From the NCBI RefSeq assembly GCF_013340205.1, contig NZ_BJTG01000007.1, positions 124,001-188,000 of the forward strand: a DNA stretch of 64,000 nucleotides. Direction: 5' to 3'. The DNA is from Anaeromyxobacter diazotrophicus (GTDB lineage Bacteria > Myxococcota > Myxococcia > Myxococcales > Anaeromyxobacteraceae). Positions 1-8,552 of the stretch are shown piece by piece. The notes beneath the pieces are model-generated. The model was not told where the DNA came from, did not search any database, and worked only from the letters and a program-made list of their open reading frames with translations. Positions within the stretch are counted from its first letter, which is position 1. Each line of letters opens with the position of its first letter. The position numbers and the translations under genes were made by a program.

Positions 1-1
1 G

Positions 2-1369
2 GCCCGCATCCTGGTGGTGGACGACGAGAAGCTCATCCGCTGGTCGGTGGGCGAGCGGCTGCAGCGCGACGGCTACGAGGTGCTGGCCGCCGAGTCCGGC
101 GAGCAGGCCCTCGACCTGGTCGCGGCCAACGCGCCCGACCTCATGCTCCTCGACGTGCGGCTGCCCGGGATCGACGGGCTCACCACGCTGCAGCGCGCGC
201 TCTCGATCAACCCGGAGGTCACCGTCCTCATGATGTCGGCCCACTCCACGGTCGACATCGCGGTCGAGGCGATGAAGCACGGGGCCATCGACTTCCTGGT
301 GAAGCCGTTCCCGTTCCAGTCGCTCGACGCCGCGGTGCAGCGCGCGCTCCAGACCGCCCGCACCCGCCGCCAGATCGCGGCGCTCACCTCCGAGCGCAAG
401 AGCGGCAACGCGGTGCTGGGGGCGCTGGTGGGGCGCTCGGGCGCGATGGAGTCGATCCGGAGCATGGTCTCGCGGCTGGCCGCCTCCGACGCCACCACCG
501 TCCTCATCGAGGGCGAGAGCGGCGCCGGCAAGGAGGTGGTGGCGCGCGCCGTCCACTTCGAGAGCGCGCGCGCCGAGAAGCCGTTCATGCAGGTGAACTG
601 CGCGGCGCTGCCCGAGCACCTGCTGGAGAGCGAGCTCTTCGGGCACGAGCGCGGGGCCTTCACCGACGCCCACACCCAGAAGCGCGGCTTGTTCGAGAGC
701 GCCGAGGGCGGGTCGGTGATGCTGGACGAGATCGGCGACCTGCCGCCGGGCGGCCAGGCGAAGCTCCTCCGGCTGCTCGAGAACAAGACCTTCCGCCGGG
801 TGGGCGGCGTCCACGAGCTCAGGGCCGACGTGCGGGTGCTGGCCGCCACCAACGTCAACCTGGAGGAGCGGGTGGCCGAGGGGCGCTTCCGGGCCGACCT
901 GTTCTTCCGCCTCAACGTGGTGCGCATCCTCATGCCGTCCCTGCGCGAGCACGTGGAGGACATCTCCATCCTGGCCGCGCACTTCATCGCCAAGTTCAAC
1001 CAGGAGATGAAGCGCGACGTGAAGGGCGTCTCCCCGGCGGCGCTCGACGTGCTCACCGGGTACCACTGGCCCGGGAACGTCCGCGAGCTGCGCAACGTCA
1101 TCGAGCGCGCGTTCATCCTGCACGCCAGCGCCGACGAGATCCGCCCCGAGCACCTGCCCCCCGAGCTGCGCAAGCTCCCCCCGCAGAAGAAGCAGGAGAA
1201 GCTCGTCCCGCAGGTCGCCGAGCAGGGCATCGTCCTCGAGGACGTGGAGAAGAAGCTCATCACCGAGGCGATGGAGCGCGCGAACGGCAACCAGTCGAAG
1301 GCCGCGCGTCTGCTCGGGATCAGCCGCGACACGCTCCGCTACCGGCTGAAGAAGCACGGGATGGCGTGA
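2..1369 (+). CDS. NtrC-family sigma-54 response regulator, 5' end outside the window
   Basis: The reading frame is open to base 2 (ARILVVDDEK), so the true start lies upstream; the GTG at 14 would cut into the first receiver strand. Domains in order: CheY-like receiver (about residues 1-115, phosphoacceptor Asp in LLDVRLPG, Lys in VKPF), AAA+ sigma-54 activator domain (Walker A GESGAGKE near residue 170; sigma-54 contact loop GAFTDA instead of the usual GAFTGA; Walker B-like [14 protein letters not shown]), and a C-terminal Fis-type helix-turn-helix ending NGNQSKAARLLGISRDTLRY. It should activate sigma-54 promoters after phosphorylation by a kinase that is not in view. A consensus sigma-54 promoter sits 1.4 kb downstream in front of the rpoH-like gene, but no direct link is shown. 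Domain calls are certain; target genes are unknown. Confidence 0.95.
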   Translation, partial: ARILVVDDEKLIRWSVGERLQRDGYEVLAAESGEQALDLVAANAPDLMLLDVRLPGIDGLTTLQRALSINPEVTVLMMSAHSTVDIAVEAMKHGAIDFLVKPFPFQSLDAAVQRALQTARTRRQIAALTSERKSGNAVLGALVGRSGAMESIRSMVSRLAASDATTVLIEGESGAGKEVVARAVHFESARAEKPFMQVNCAALPEHLLESELFGHERGAFTDAHTQKRGLFESAEGGSVMLDEIGDLPPGGQAKLLRLLENKTFRRVGGVHELRADVRVLAATNVNLEERVAEGRFRADLFFRLNVVRILMPSLREHVEDISILAAHFIAKFNQEMKRDVKGVSPAALDVLTGYHWPGNVRELRNVIERAFILHASADEIRPEHLPPELRKLPPQKKQEKLVPQVAEQGIVLEDVEKKLITEAMERANGNQSKAARLLGISRDTLRYRLKKHGMA

Positions 1370-1389
1370 TCGGCGGAGTTTCGCTCGCC

Positions 1390-1662
1390 CCGCGCGGACG
1401 GCAGCGTTCGCGGAGGGGCGGAGGGGTGGCCCTCCGCCGGAGCGCAGGCCCGACCTGCGGGAGATCCCCGTTCGACGCACGGTGCGCTGCACCGCCGGTG
1501 CCGCGCCGGCGCGCGAGCAGCGAGCGAACTCCGCGGCGCGGCACGATGCGGTGCAAGCCGCCGAGCGTTTCTGCACCGGCCGCCGTAGCAGCCCGGTAGG
1601 TCGCTTGGCCGAGCACCGCCGGAGGGCCACTCCGCAGCCCCGACTCGGCCCCGTCCGCGCGG
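1390..1662. repeat. MITE-like intergenic repeat, copy A
   Basis: The gap between the NtrC gene and rpoH holds a 273-bp element bounded by an exact 12-bp inverted repeat (CCGCGCGGACGG at 1390-1401, reverse complement at 1651-1662). Inside it, imperfect inverted arms continue for about 60 bp (core TGGCCCTCCGCCGG at the left, TGGCCCTCCGGCGG at the right, reading inward). The arms and the segment at about 1590-1645 match copy B at 16468-16682. It has no convincing ORF. The architecture suggests a non-autonomous transposable element or a large palindromic RNA/DNA structure. Confidence 0.65.
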
Positions 1663-1684
1663 CAGAGGGAATCACTCGTGGCGC

Positions 1685-1722
1685 AAAAAGCGACGCCCAC
1701 CGGGGGAGACGGTGGGCGCCGC
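1685..1722 (-). terminator. Intrinsic terminator of the rpoH-like gene
   Basis: Read on the minus strand, GCGCCCACCG and CGGTGGGCG form a GC-rich stem around a short C/T-rich loop, followed by TTTTT (bases 1689-1685). It lies 45 bp after the rpoH-like stop codon and is oriented for that gene. Confidence 0.85.
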
Positions 1723-1766
1723 ACGCAGCAGGTCGCCGGAAAGGCGGCCTTATCCGAGAGGTGTCG

Positions 1767-2690
1767 TCACGCCACGGCGCGGTCATCGACGTCGACCGGC
1801 GTGCCGTCGGTCGGCCAGTCGATCTCGACCGCCAGCGCGTGCAGCTCCTGCTTCAGCTTCTCCTTGGCGCGGATCTCGAGCTGGCGGGCGCGCTCGCGGC
1901 TGAACCCGAAGTGCTCGCCCAGCTCCTTGAGCGTCATCGGCTTGTCGCTCATGACGCGCTGCTCGATGATGTAGCGCTCGCGCTGGTCGAGCCGGGCGAG
2001 GGCGTCGCCGATCCGGCTCTGGACCATCGTCTGCTCCTGGGCCGAGGACAGCTCGTGGTCCTGCGTCGGGCCGGAGCCGACCACGAAGTCGACGTGGGAG
2101 TAGCCGCCGTCGTCGCCCATCGGCGCGTCGAGGGAGAGGTCGCGCCCCTCCATCCGCTGCGTCATCTCCTCGACCTCGCCCGGCTTCACCTTCAGCTTCT
2201 TGGCGATCTTGGCGGCGTTCTCGCCGTCGGAGTCGAAGCCGTGCTCGGCGCTCATCTTGTCGAGCTCGCGCTTGGTGCGGGCGAGCGAGAAGAACAGCTT
2301 GCGCTGCGCCTGGGTCGTCCCGAGCTTCACCAGGGACCAGGACTTGAGGATGTAGTTCTGGATGTAGGCGCGGATCCACCACACCGCGTAGGAGATGAGG
2401 CGGATGCCCTTGTCGGGATCGAACTTCTGGACCGCCTTCATGAGGCCGATGTTGCCCTCCTGGATGAGGTCCGCCATCTTGAAACCGTAGGACCGGTACT
2501 CGTACGCGACCTTCACCACGAAGCGCAGGTTGGCCGTGACGAGCCGGTGCGCGGAGCGGGAGTCGCCCTTCCGGCGGTACAGCCGCGCCAGGCTCTGCTC
2601 CTCCTCCACCGTCAGCAGGGGGAACTGGTTGATCTCAGAGAGGTAGAGCTCGAGGGAGCTGGCCGCGTTGGGAAGGGTGTCTCGCTTCAT
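1767..2690 (-). CDS. rpoH: Sigma-32-type RNA polymerase sigma factor (RpoH/SigB/SigC-like)
   Basis: A 307-residue alternative sigma factor. Region 1.2/2.1 begins near [14 protein letters not shown]; region 2 has [34 protein letters not shown] and the -10-binding segment [17 protein letters not shown]; the RpoH-box-like stretch [10 protein letters not shown] follows; region 4.2 ends with a helix-turn-helix ([19 protein letters not shown]). The ATG at 2690 is chosen because GGAGG sits 6 bases upstream and the protein then starts at the usual family position; the frame stays open further upstream but without conserved sequence. A sigma-54 promoter (TGGCAC-N5-TTGCT, 2743-2758) precedes it and a strong terminator follows. 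Myxobacteria carry RpoH-like factors used in heat shock and in development (SigB, SigC); which role applies here cannot be told from sequence. Confidence 0.92.
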   Translation of the reverse strand: MKRDTLPNAASSLELYLSEINQFPLLTVEEEQSLARLYRRKGDSRSAHRLVTANLRFVVKVAYEYRSYGFKMADLIQEGNIGLMKAVQKFDPDKGIRLISYAVWWIRAYIQNYILKSWSLVKLGTTQAQRKLFFSLARTKRELDKMSAEHGFDSDGENAAKIAKKLKVKPGEVEEMTQRMEGRDLSLDAPMGDDGGYSHVDFVVGSGPTQDHELSSAQEQTMVQSRIGDALARLDQRERYIIEQRVMSDKPMTLKELGEHFGFSRERARQLEIRAKEKLKQELHALAVEIDWPTDGTPVDVDDRAVA

Positions 2691-2742
2691 CTCGCCTCCG
2701 GTGAAACGCCGCCTCCGCGACGACGCTGACCCGAGGCGATAT

Positions 2743-2758
2743 AGCAACGGTGGTGCCA
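2743..2758 (-). promoter_or_regulatory. Sigma-54 (-24/-12) promoter for the rpoH-like gene
   Basis: On the minus strand the sequence reads TGGCAC-CACCG-TTGCT, matching the RpoN consensus TGGCAC-N5-TTGCW at every defined base. Transcription would start about 12 bases downstream (near 2731), giving a leader of about 40 nt before the ATG at 2690. Confidence 0.75.
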
Positions 2759-3020
2759 ACAGGGGTCGAGGTGAGTATTCGAGTAAGTACGGCAGCTTGG
2801 CGTTCGAGGGCCACAGCTTCAACCCAGGCGGTACAGCAACACTTACAGCCTCGGGGGTGCCAGCAGCGTCCCCCTTGGGCTTTTTGCCAGTAAGATTTTC
2901 AGCGAGGCCTTGCGGCGGGGTGCCTGCGTGCCCATCTGTTTCAGTTTGGGGCCTGCAGCCGGTTTTCGTTGTCGCTCCCCGCGGTTCGTGGCTGAATCTC
3001 GCCACTCCTGACCTCACCGG
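2759..3020. other. Divergent intergenic region, no gene seen
   Basis: Sequence between the rpoH-like promoter and the small histidine kinase. It is less GC-rich than the surroundings and shows no credible ORF. A hairpin GGGGG/CCCCC around 2857-2876 followed by a T-rich stretch near 2880-2885 could act as a weak plus-strand terminator. Any activator-binding sites for the sigma-54 promoter should lie here, but none is recognisable by eye. No clear promoter for the kinase gene was found. Confidence 0.4.
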
Positions 3021-3728
3021 GTGATGATCGTGTCCGACCGGCAGCAACCTCGCGGAGCCGAGGGCGGGGGCGCAGGTGCCTCGCCCGGGGAAAAGTCCGC
3101 GGACCGCGGGAGCTTTCTCGGGTTCGTCGCCCACGAGATGCGCAATCCGCTCTCCACGGCGCTATGGAGCGCCGAGCTGCTCGCGCGGCTCGCTCCGGAG
3201 GACCGCGCCGGCCCCCGAGGCGAGAAGCTCTCGAACATGTGCCTCCGGGCGCTGCAGCGGCTCCGGCTGCTCGTCGAGGACCACTTCCTGGCAGAGCGGC
3301 TGGGGGTGGACGGTATTCCTTTCAGGTCGGACGCGGTCCCGGTCCGGGAGATGCTGGAGCAGGTGGCTGGGAAGCTGGGAGTGGAGGCGAAGCTCGCCGT
3401 GGACGAGACGCTCGCGGTGCGGGCGGATCGCGGCCTGCTGGAGCGCGTGCTCGACGCGCTCCTGGCGGTCGCGTCGCACGGCAAGTCGCCCGTCCACATC
3501 GACGCCCAGCGCTCCGGGGAGACCGTCACCCTGACGCTCCGGGGCGCGCCGCCGGCGCCGGGAGCGCTGGAGATGCCCCATAAGGGTACGCCCTCGGATC
3601 CGACCGGCCGGGCGCTGGCGCTGCACATGGCGGTACAGGTCGCCCAGGCGCTCGGAGGGACGCTGACCGCGCCGGCGGAGGCGTACCTGCTCACGTTGCC
3701 GCTCGCCCCGGCGCCGGGCGGCCCGTGA
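3021..3728 (+). CDS. Small soluble histidine kinase with degenerate catalytic domain
   Basis: A 235-residue protein without membrane segments. The dimerisation/phosphotransfer helix is clear ([20 protein letters not shown], His near residue 38). The C-terminal half has the size and order of a HATPase domain, but the N-box ([16 protein letters not shown]) lacks the usual Asn, no DxGxG G1 box is visible, and only a vestigial G2-like stretch ([18 protein letters not shown]) remains. It may be a phosphotransfer or scaffold protein or a weak kinase. It overlaps the next gene, a single-domain response regulator, by 4 bases (GTGA), so the two are translationally coupled and probably partners. The start is one of two adjacent ATGs at 3021 and 3024. 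Confidence 0.8.
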   Translation: MMIVSDRQQPRGAEGGGAGASPGEKSADRGSFLGFVAHEMRNPLSTALWSAELLARLAPEDRAGPRGEKLSNMCLRALQRLRLLVEDHFLAERLGVDGIPFRSDAVPVREMLEQVAGKLGVEAKLAVDETLAVRADRGLLERVLDALLAVASHGKSPVHIDAQRSGETVTLTLRGAPPAPGALEMPHKGTPSDPTGRALALHMAVQVAQALGGTLTAPAEAYLLTLPLAPAPGGP

Positions 3729-4117
3729 AAGGGCCCCACGCCGCGCTGCGCGGGAGGGCTCCGCCCGTCCTGGTGGTGGACGACGACCCCGACATCTTGG
3801 AGGCGGTCTGCGACATCCTCGAGGGCGAGGGGTATCGCGTCGCGCGCGCCCGCAACGGGCGCGAGGCGCTGGGGCAGGTCGAGGAGGAGCGGCCGCTCCT
3901 CATCCTGCTCGACCTCATGATGCCGGTGATGGATGGGAGCGCCTTCGCCCAGGCGCTGCGCGGCCGCGAGCGCGATCGCTCCATCCCCATCGTCGTCATC
4001 TCCGCCGACGGCGACCCGCAGAAGGCCGCGGCGCTCGGCGCGCGCGGCTTCCTGGCGAAGCCCTTCGACATCGACGCCCTGCTGGCCGAGGTGGCGGCGC
4101 TCGCGCCCTCCGCCTGA
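3725..4117 (+). CDS. Single-domain response regulator (CheY/Spo0F-like)
   Basis: A 130-residue receiver domain with no output domain. All key residues are present: acidic pair VVDDDP, phosphoacceptor Asp in LILLDLMMP, Thr/Ser position at VVISAD, and Lys in LAKPFD. It starts with a GTG that overlaps the kinase stop codon. It probably receives or relays phosphate from the preceding kinase-like protein, or acts in a relay with other kinases given that protein's degenerate ATP-binding region. Its output is unknown. Confidence 0.9.
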   Translation: MKGPHAALRGRAPPVLVVDDDPDILEAVCDILEGEGYRVARARNGREALGQVEEERPLLILLDLMMPVMDGSAFAQALRGRERDRSIPIVVISADGDPQKAAALGARGFLAKPFDIDALLAEVAALAPSA

Positions 4118-4183
4118 GGGGCGCCGCCGAGGAGCCCGCGCGTCGCCGGCTGAAAACCGCCGTCTCCGCGCGGCCTTCCATTC

Positions 4184-4212
4184 TTGACAGGCCCCGCGGG
4201 CTCGGCTAGAAG
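4184..4212 (+). promoter_or_regulatory. Sigma-70 promoter of rplC
   Basis: TTGACA, a 17-bp spacer and TAGAAG, in the gap before rplC. The -35 is perfect and the spacing ideal; transcription would begin near 4219, leaving a leader of about 90 nt. Confidence 0.8.
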
Positions 4213-4311
4213 CAGCGCTCCCCGGGCTGCCGCCGCCTCGCGGCGCGGCCCTTTCCCACAGGCACGTCCTCCCCGGCCGAACGGCGCGCGGCGGACCAAT
4301 GCGAGGTTCTC

Positions 4312-5022
4312 ATGGCAACGGGTCTCTTGGCGAAGAAGGTCGGCATGACGCAGATCTTCGACGCCGCCGGTGACTGCATCCCCGTCACCGTCCTGGAGTG
4401 CGGTCCCTGCACCGTCGTCCGCCGCAAGACGGCCGAGAAGGACGGGTACGACGCGGTCGTGATCGGCTTCGCGCCGGTGGACGAGAAGCACGCGTACCGG
4501 CTCTCGAAGCCCGAGCTCGGGGTCTTCAAGAAGGCGGGCACGCCCGTCTTCCGGCACCTCCAGGAGGTCCGGGTCAAGGACGCGAAGCTGCTCGGCGAGC
4601 TCAAGGCCGGCGACGTGCTCACCGTCGACAAGGTCTTCAAGTCGAACCAGCGCATCGACGTGACCGGCGTGACCAAGGGGCGCGGCTTCCAGGGCGTCTT
4701 CAAGAAGTGGGGCATGAAGGGCGCGGCGCGCGACAGCTCGACGGCGCACGAGCACCACCGGCACATCGGCGCGGTCGGCCAGCGCAAGACGCCGGGCAAG
4801 GTGTGGAAGGGCAAGCACCTCCCCGGCCACTACGGCACCGACCAGGTGACGATCCAGAACCTCTTCGTCGCCGGCATCGAGGCGGACAAGAACCTCCTGC
4901 TCGTCACCGGCGCGATCCCCGGCCACAACGACGGGCTGGTCTTCGTGAACACGGCCGCCAAGGGCCAGCCGAAGCCGAAGCAGAAGCAGGAGGAGCGTCA
5001 GCGCGCGAAGCCGAAGGTCTAG
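4312..5022 (+). CDS. rplC: Ribosomal protein L3, stand-alone gene
   Basis: A 236-residue L3 family protein: N-terminal LLAKKVGMTQIFD, the central GVTKGRGFQGVFKKWGMKG loop region, the HIGAVGQRKTPGKVWKGKHLPGHYG region (residues about 150-175) and a Lys-rich tail. L3 binds 23S rRNA near the peptidyl-transferase centre and nucleates 50S assembly. In almost all bacteria rplC is part of the S10 operon; here it has its own promoter and terminator and no ribosomal neighbours. It may be a relocated gene or a second L3 paralogue. The assembly loop (AHEHHRHIGAVGQRKTPGK) departs from the more common HRxPGSIG wording. The ATG at 4312 is preceded by GAGG. Confidence 0.95.
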   Translation: MATGLLAKKVGMTQIFDAAGDCIPVTVLECGPCTVVRRKTAEKDGYDAVVIGFAPVDEKHAYRLSKPELGVFKKAGTPVFRHLQEVRVKDAKLLGELKAGDVLTVDKVFKSNQRIDVTGVTKGRGFQGVFKKWGMKGAARDSSTAHEHHRHIGAVGQRKTPGKVWKGKHLPGHYGTDQVTIQNLFVAGIEADKNLLLVTGAIPGHNDGLVFVNTAAKGQPKPKQKQEERQRAKPKV

Positions 5023-5048
5023 CGCCTTCGCTCCAGCCGTGATTTCCG

Positions 5049-5087
5049 CGCGCCGCTCCTCGCACCGGGGGGCGGCGCGTCTCGTTT
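5049..5087 (+). terminator. Probable intrinsic terminator of rplC
   Basis: An 8-bp GC stem (CGCGCCGC and GCGGCGCG) encloses a 15-base loop and is followed by TCTCGTTT. It lies 26 bp past the rplC stop. The tract is only moderately T-rich. Confidence 0.55.
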
Positions 5088-5102
5088 GGAGGAGGTCGGG
5101 AC

Positions 5103-6656
5103 GTGGCGAGGATCGGGTGGTGCCTCGTGGGGGCCGCGGCGCTGCTGCTGGCCGGCGCCGCGCGCGCGGAGCCGTCCGAGCCGCCCGCGCCCGAGCTGCC
5201 GTCGCCCGCCGGCGTCCTCCCCGAGGCGGCGGTGGACGCGCTGCCGCCGGAGGACCCGCGCCGCCCGGACCTCCTCCTCGACCTCGCCCTGGCGCGCCAC
5301 GCCGAGGCGGAGGCGACGGAGGCCGAGGAGCGGCGCGCCCGCGACGAGGACCTGGCGCGCTGGCGCGCCGGGCCACCGCAGCGCCCCGCGCCGGCGAACG
5401 CCACGCCGCGCGGCGACGTGCGCCGCGCCGAGGCGGTGCGGCTGGCCGAGCGGGCGCTGGAGGCCGGGCAGGAGCTCCCGTTCGCGCGCGCGCCGGAGGC
5501 GCTCCTCGTGGCGGGCGGCGACGCCGACCGGATCGGCCGGGGCCGCGACGCGCTGCGCTGGCTCGGCCGCCTGGTGCGCCGCTACCCGGAGAGCCCGCTC
5601 GCGGCGGAGGGCTGGCTCGCGCTCGGCGAGCACCACCTGCGCGAGGGCGACCTCACCCGGGCCCGGGCCGCGTTCGAGGTGGCGGCCCGGGCGCCGCGGC
5701 CCGCGCTGCGCGCCTGGGCGGAGGCGCGGCTGGCCGAGGTCGCCCTGGGCGCGACCGACGCCGAGGGCGCGCTGGCCGCGCTCCGGCGGGGCCTCGCGGC
5801 CCGCTCCGCGGCGTCGCTCGCCACGCTCGACCGCCTGGCGGGGGCGCCCGAGCGCCTGCTGTCCTTCGGCCCCGGCGCGCTGCTCGCGCTGGCGGACCTG
5901 CTCGACGCCACCGGCGCGCCCGGGCGCGCCCTGGCGCTGCGCGAGCGCGCGCTCCGCGCCGCCGGCGCGGCCGCCCCGCCGCGCGCCCGCGCCGAGCTGG
6001 AGCGCGCGCGCCGGCTCACCGCCGCCGCGCCGCTGCGCGCGCCGCCGGCCGCGCAGCTCGAAGGCCGGGTGGCGCCGCTCCGGCCGAGCGCGGCGCCGGA
6101 GGGGGCGCCGCCCGCGCAGCGGCTGGCCGCGTTCGCCGGCGACGCCTCGGCGCTGGGCGCGCTCGCGCGGGAGGCGCTGGCGGGGGGGAGGGCAGGGGAG
6201 GCGCGGCTCCTCCTCGAGCGGGCGCTCGCCGCGGGCGCCCCGGAGGGCCCGGAGGCGGCCGGCCTCCACGACGACCTGGCGGCGGCGCTGTGGGCGCTGG
6301 GGGACGCGGCGGGGGCCCGGGCCGAGCTGGAGCGGGCGCTGGCGCTCGCCCCCGCGCTCCCCGCGGCGCTCGAGAACGCCGGCCTGGTCGCGCTCGCGGC
6401 GCGCGATCCGGCGCGCGCCGTGCCGCTGCTCGAGCGCGCGGTGGCGGCGGAGCCGGGCCGGTGGCGCGCGCGGCTCCTGCACGCGCGGGCGCTGGCCGCG
6501 CTGGGTCGGCCGGCGGAGGCGCTGGCCGAGGCGGAGCGCGTGCTGGCCGTCGCGCGCGGGCAGGCGGACGCGCTGCAGCTCGCGGCCGGGCTGCGCGAGG
6601 CTCAGGCCGAGACGGGCGACGCCGACCCGCGCTTGCGATCGCGCTCGAGCTTGTAG
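5103..6656 (+). CDS. Exported tetratricopeptide-repeat protein
   Basis: A 517-residue protein with an N-terminal signal peptide (hydrophobic LVGAAALLLAGAARA, cleavage likely after ARA) and a long Ala/Arg/Leu-rich body of TPR-like helical pairs: weaker repeats about residues 90-330 and clearer ones at about 370-500 (AGEARLLLERALAAGAP, AGARAELERALALAPALP, PARAVPLLERAVAAEPGRW). It is probably periplasmic and mediates protein-protein contacts. The GTG at 5103 follows GGAGGAGG at good spacing. Its last 55 bases overlap the 3' end of typA on the other strand. No specific function can be assigned. Confidence 0.8.
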   Translation: MARIGWCLVGAAALLLAGAARAEPSEPPAPELPSPAGVLPEAAVDALPPEDPRRPDLLLDLALARHAEAEATEAEERRARDEDLARWRAGPPQRPAPANATPRGDVRRAEAVRLAERALEAGQELPFARAPEALLVAGGDADRIGRGRDALRWLGRLVRRYPESPLAAEGWLALGEHHLREGDLTRARAAFEVAARAPRPALRAWAEARLAEVALGATDAEGALAALRRGLAARSAASLATLDRLAGAPERLLSFGPGALLALADLLDATGAPGRALALRERALRAAGAAAPPRARAELERARRLTAAAPLRAPPAAQLEGRVAPLRPSAAPEGAPPAQRLAAFAGDASALGALAREALAGGRAGEARLLLERALAAGAPEGPEAAGLHDDLAAALWALGDAAGARAELERALALAPALPAALENAGLVALAARDPARAVPLLERAVAAEPGRWRARLLHARALAALGRPAEALAEAERVLAVARGQADALQLAAGLREAQAETGDADPRLRSRSSL

Positions 6657-8455
6657 CGGGTGGTCGGGTCGAGGAACTTCTTCCGGAGCCGGATGCTCTG
6701 CGGGGTCACCTCGACCAGCTCGTCCTCCGCGATCCACTCCAGGGCCTTCTCGAGCGACATCTCCCGGGGCGGCGTGAGGAGGATGTTGTCGTCGCGGCCG
6801 GCGGCGCGGATGTTGGTGAGCTTCTTTTCCTTGCAGATGTTGAAGTCGAGGTCGTTCTCGTGGCTGTGCTCGCCCACGATCATCCCGGTGTAGACCGGGT
6901 CGCCCGGCTTCACGAACAGCGCGCCGCGCTCCTGGCCGTAGAAGCAGGCGTAGGCCACCACCTCGCCGACGCGGTCGGAGACGATGGCGCCGGTCTTGCG
7001 CTTCTCGATGCGCCCCTGCCACGGCTCGTACCCGTCGAACTGCGAGGACATGATGCCCTCGCCGCGGGTGAGGGTGAGGAACTCGCCGCGGAAGCCGATG
7101 AGGCCGCGCGCCGGGACGCGGAACTGCAGGCGGGTGCGGCCGGAGCCGAGCGGCTGCATGTCCACCATGCGGCCCTTGCGCGGCCCGAGGTTGTTGGTGA
7201 TGGCGCCGACCGCGTCGTCCGGGACGTCGCACACGAGCAGCTCCATCGGCTCGTGGGTCTCGCCGTCGAGGGTCTTGAGGATGGGCTCCGGGTTCGAGAC
7301 GGTGACCTCGTACCCCTCGCGCCGCATGTTCTCGACGATGACCGCCAGCTGCAGCTCGCCGCGGCCGACCACCTTGAACGAGTCGGGCGTCTCGGTGTCC
7401 TCGACGCGAATGGAGACGTTCTTGTACGCCTCGCGGTAGAGCCGCTCGCGGATGTTGCGGCTCGTGACGTACTTGCCCTCCTTGCCGGCGAAGGGCCCGT
7501 CGTTGACCTTGAAGATCATCGACATGGTGGGCTCCTCCACGCTGATGCGGGGGAGCGCCACCGGGAAGGCGGGGTCGCTGAAGGTGTCGCCGATCCCGAT
7601 CTCCTCGGCGCCGGCGATGCAGACGATCTCGCCCGGCCCGGCGTCCTTCACCTCGACGCGCTTCAGCCCGTCGTAGGCGTAGAGGCGCACGATCTTCGCG
7701 GGGACGATCTTGCCCTCCTCGCGCATGACCGCGATGGCGTCGCCCTCGTGCGCCACGCCGGACGAGATGCGCCCGATGGCGAGGCGGCCGACGTAGTCGT
7801 CGTAGTCGAGGTTGTCGACCAGCATCTGCAGCGCCTCGCGCTCGGGGCGGGGCGGCGGCGGGATGTGGGTGAGGATGGCGTCGAAGAGCGGCTTCAGGCT
7901 CTCGGCGTGCATGGCGTCGGCGACCGTGTGCGCGGCGCGCCCCTCGCGCGCGATGGTGTAGATGACCGGGAAGTCGATCTGGTGCTCGTTGGCGCCGAGG
8001 TCGATGTAGAGCGAGTAGACGAGGTCGAGGACCTCCTTCGCCCGCGCGTCCTGCCGGTCGATCTTGTTGACGACGAGGACGCTCGGGAGGCCCATCGCGA
8101 GCGCCTTGGAGAGCACGAAGCGGGTCTGGGGCAGCGGCCCCTCCGCGGCGTCCACGAGCAGGAGCACGCCGTCGACGAGCCGCAGCGCGCGCTCCACCTC
8201 GCCGCCGAAGTCGGCGTGGCCGGGGGTGTCGACGATGTTGATCTTGACGCCGTTCCAGGTGACGGCGGTGTTCTTGGCGAGGATGGTGATGCCCTTCTCG
8301 CGCTCGAGGTCGTTCGAGTCCATCACCCGCTCGACCACCTGCTCGTTGGCGCGGAAGACGCCGGCCTGGCGGAGCATGAAGTCGACCAGGGTGGTCTTGC
8401 CGTGGTCGACGTGGGCGACGATGGCGACGTTGCGGATCTTCTCGCGGGCGATCAT
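6602..8455 (-). CDS. typA: Translational GTPase TypA/BipA
   Basis: A 617-residue ribosome-associated GTPase of the EF-G superfamily, implicated in 50S assembly and stress or low-temperature growth. G1 AHVDHGKT (residues 14-21), switch [17 protein letters not shown]4 NKIDR and the C-terminal TypA-specific domain (around [12 protein letters not shown]) are intact, and the length is normal. The ATG at 8455 gives the family-typical N-terminus [15 protein letters not shown]; an upstream in-frame ATG would add a nonconserved tail. The 3' end overlaps the convergent TPR gene by 55 bp, yet the C-terminal KFLDPTTR motif is conserved, so the overlap is probably real. Confidence 0.97.
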   Translation of the reverse strand: MIAREKIRNVAIVAHVDHGKTTLVDFMLRQAGVFRANEQVVERVMDSNDLEREKGITILAKNTAVTWNGVKINIVDTPGHADFGGEVERALRLVDGVLLLVDAAEGPLPQTRFVLSKALAMGLPSVLVVNKIDRQDARAKEVLDLVYSLYIDLGANEHQIDFPVIYTIAREGRAAHTVADAMHAESLKPLFDAILTHIPPPPRPEREALQMLVDNLDYDDYVGRLAIGRISSGVAHEGDAIAVMREEGKIVPAKIVRLYAYDGLKRVEVKDAGPGEIVCIAGAEEIGIGDTFSDPAFPVALPRISVEEPTMSMIFKVNDGPFAGKEGKYVTSRNIRERLYREAYKNVSIRVEDTETPDSFKVVGRGELQLAVIVENMRREGYEVTVSNPEPILKTLDGETHEPMELLVCDVPDDAVGAITNNLGPRKGRMVDMQPLGSGRTRLQFRVPARGLIGFRGEFLTLTRGEGIMSSQFDGYEPWQGRIEKRKTGAIVSDRVGEVVAYACFYGQERGALFVKPGDPVYTGMIVGEHSHENDLDFNICKEKKLTNIRAAGRDDNILLTPPREMSLEKALEWIAEDELVEVTPQSIRLRKKFLDPTTRYKLERDRKRGSASPVSA

Positions 8456-8491
8456 GGGGCTCGTTTCGGGGTTCGGCAGAAAAGGCCGGAC

Positions 8492-8521
8492 TGTATATGC
8501 CCGCGGGTGCACCGCCGGCAA
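8492..8521 (-). promoter_or_regulatory. Probable sigma-70 promoter of typA
   Basis: On the minus strand TTGCCG, an 18-bp spacer and TATACA lie 37 bp upstream of the typA ATG. The -10 hexamer is good and the -35 moderate. Confidence 0.5.
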
Positions 8522-8552
8522 GCCGAACCCTCGGTGACGGTGCGCGCCGGGC

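Noticed and set aside
655-672. Inactivating change in the sigma-54 contact loop (GAFTDA)
   Set aside because: GAFTDA is a recurrent natural form in NtrC-family proteins, so loss of function cannot be inferred.
1482-2729. Plus-strand reading frame opposite the rpoH-like gene
   Set aside because: Antisense to a fully conserved sigma factor and rich in Leu/Val/Asp repeats typical of reverse-complement shadows.
2851-2875. Second sigma-54 promoter upstream of the rpoH-like gene
   Set aside because: The minus strand has TGGCACC followed at the right distance by AGGC, so the -12 TTGC element is missing.
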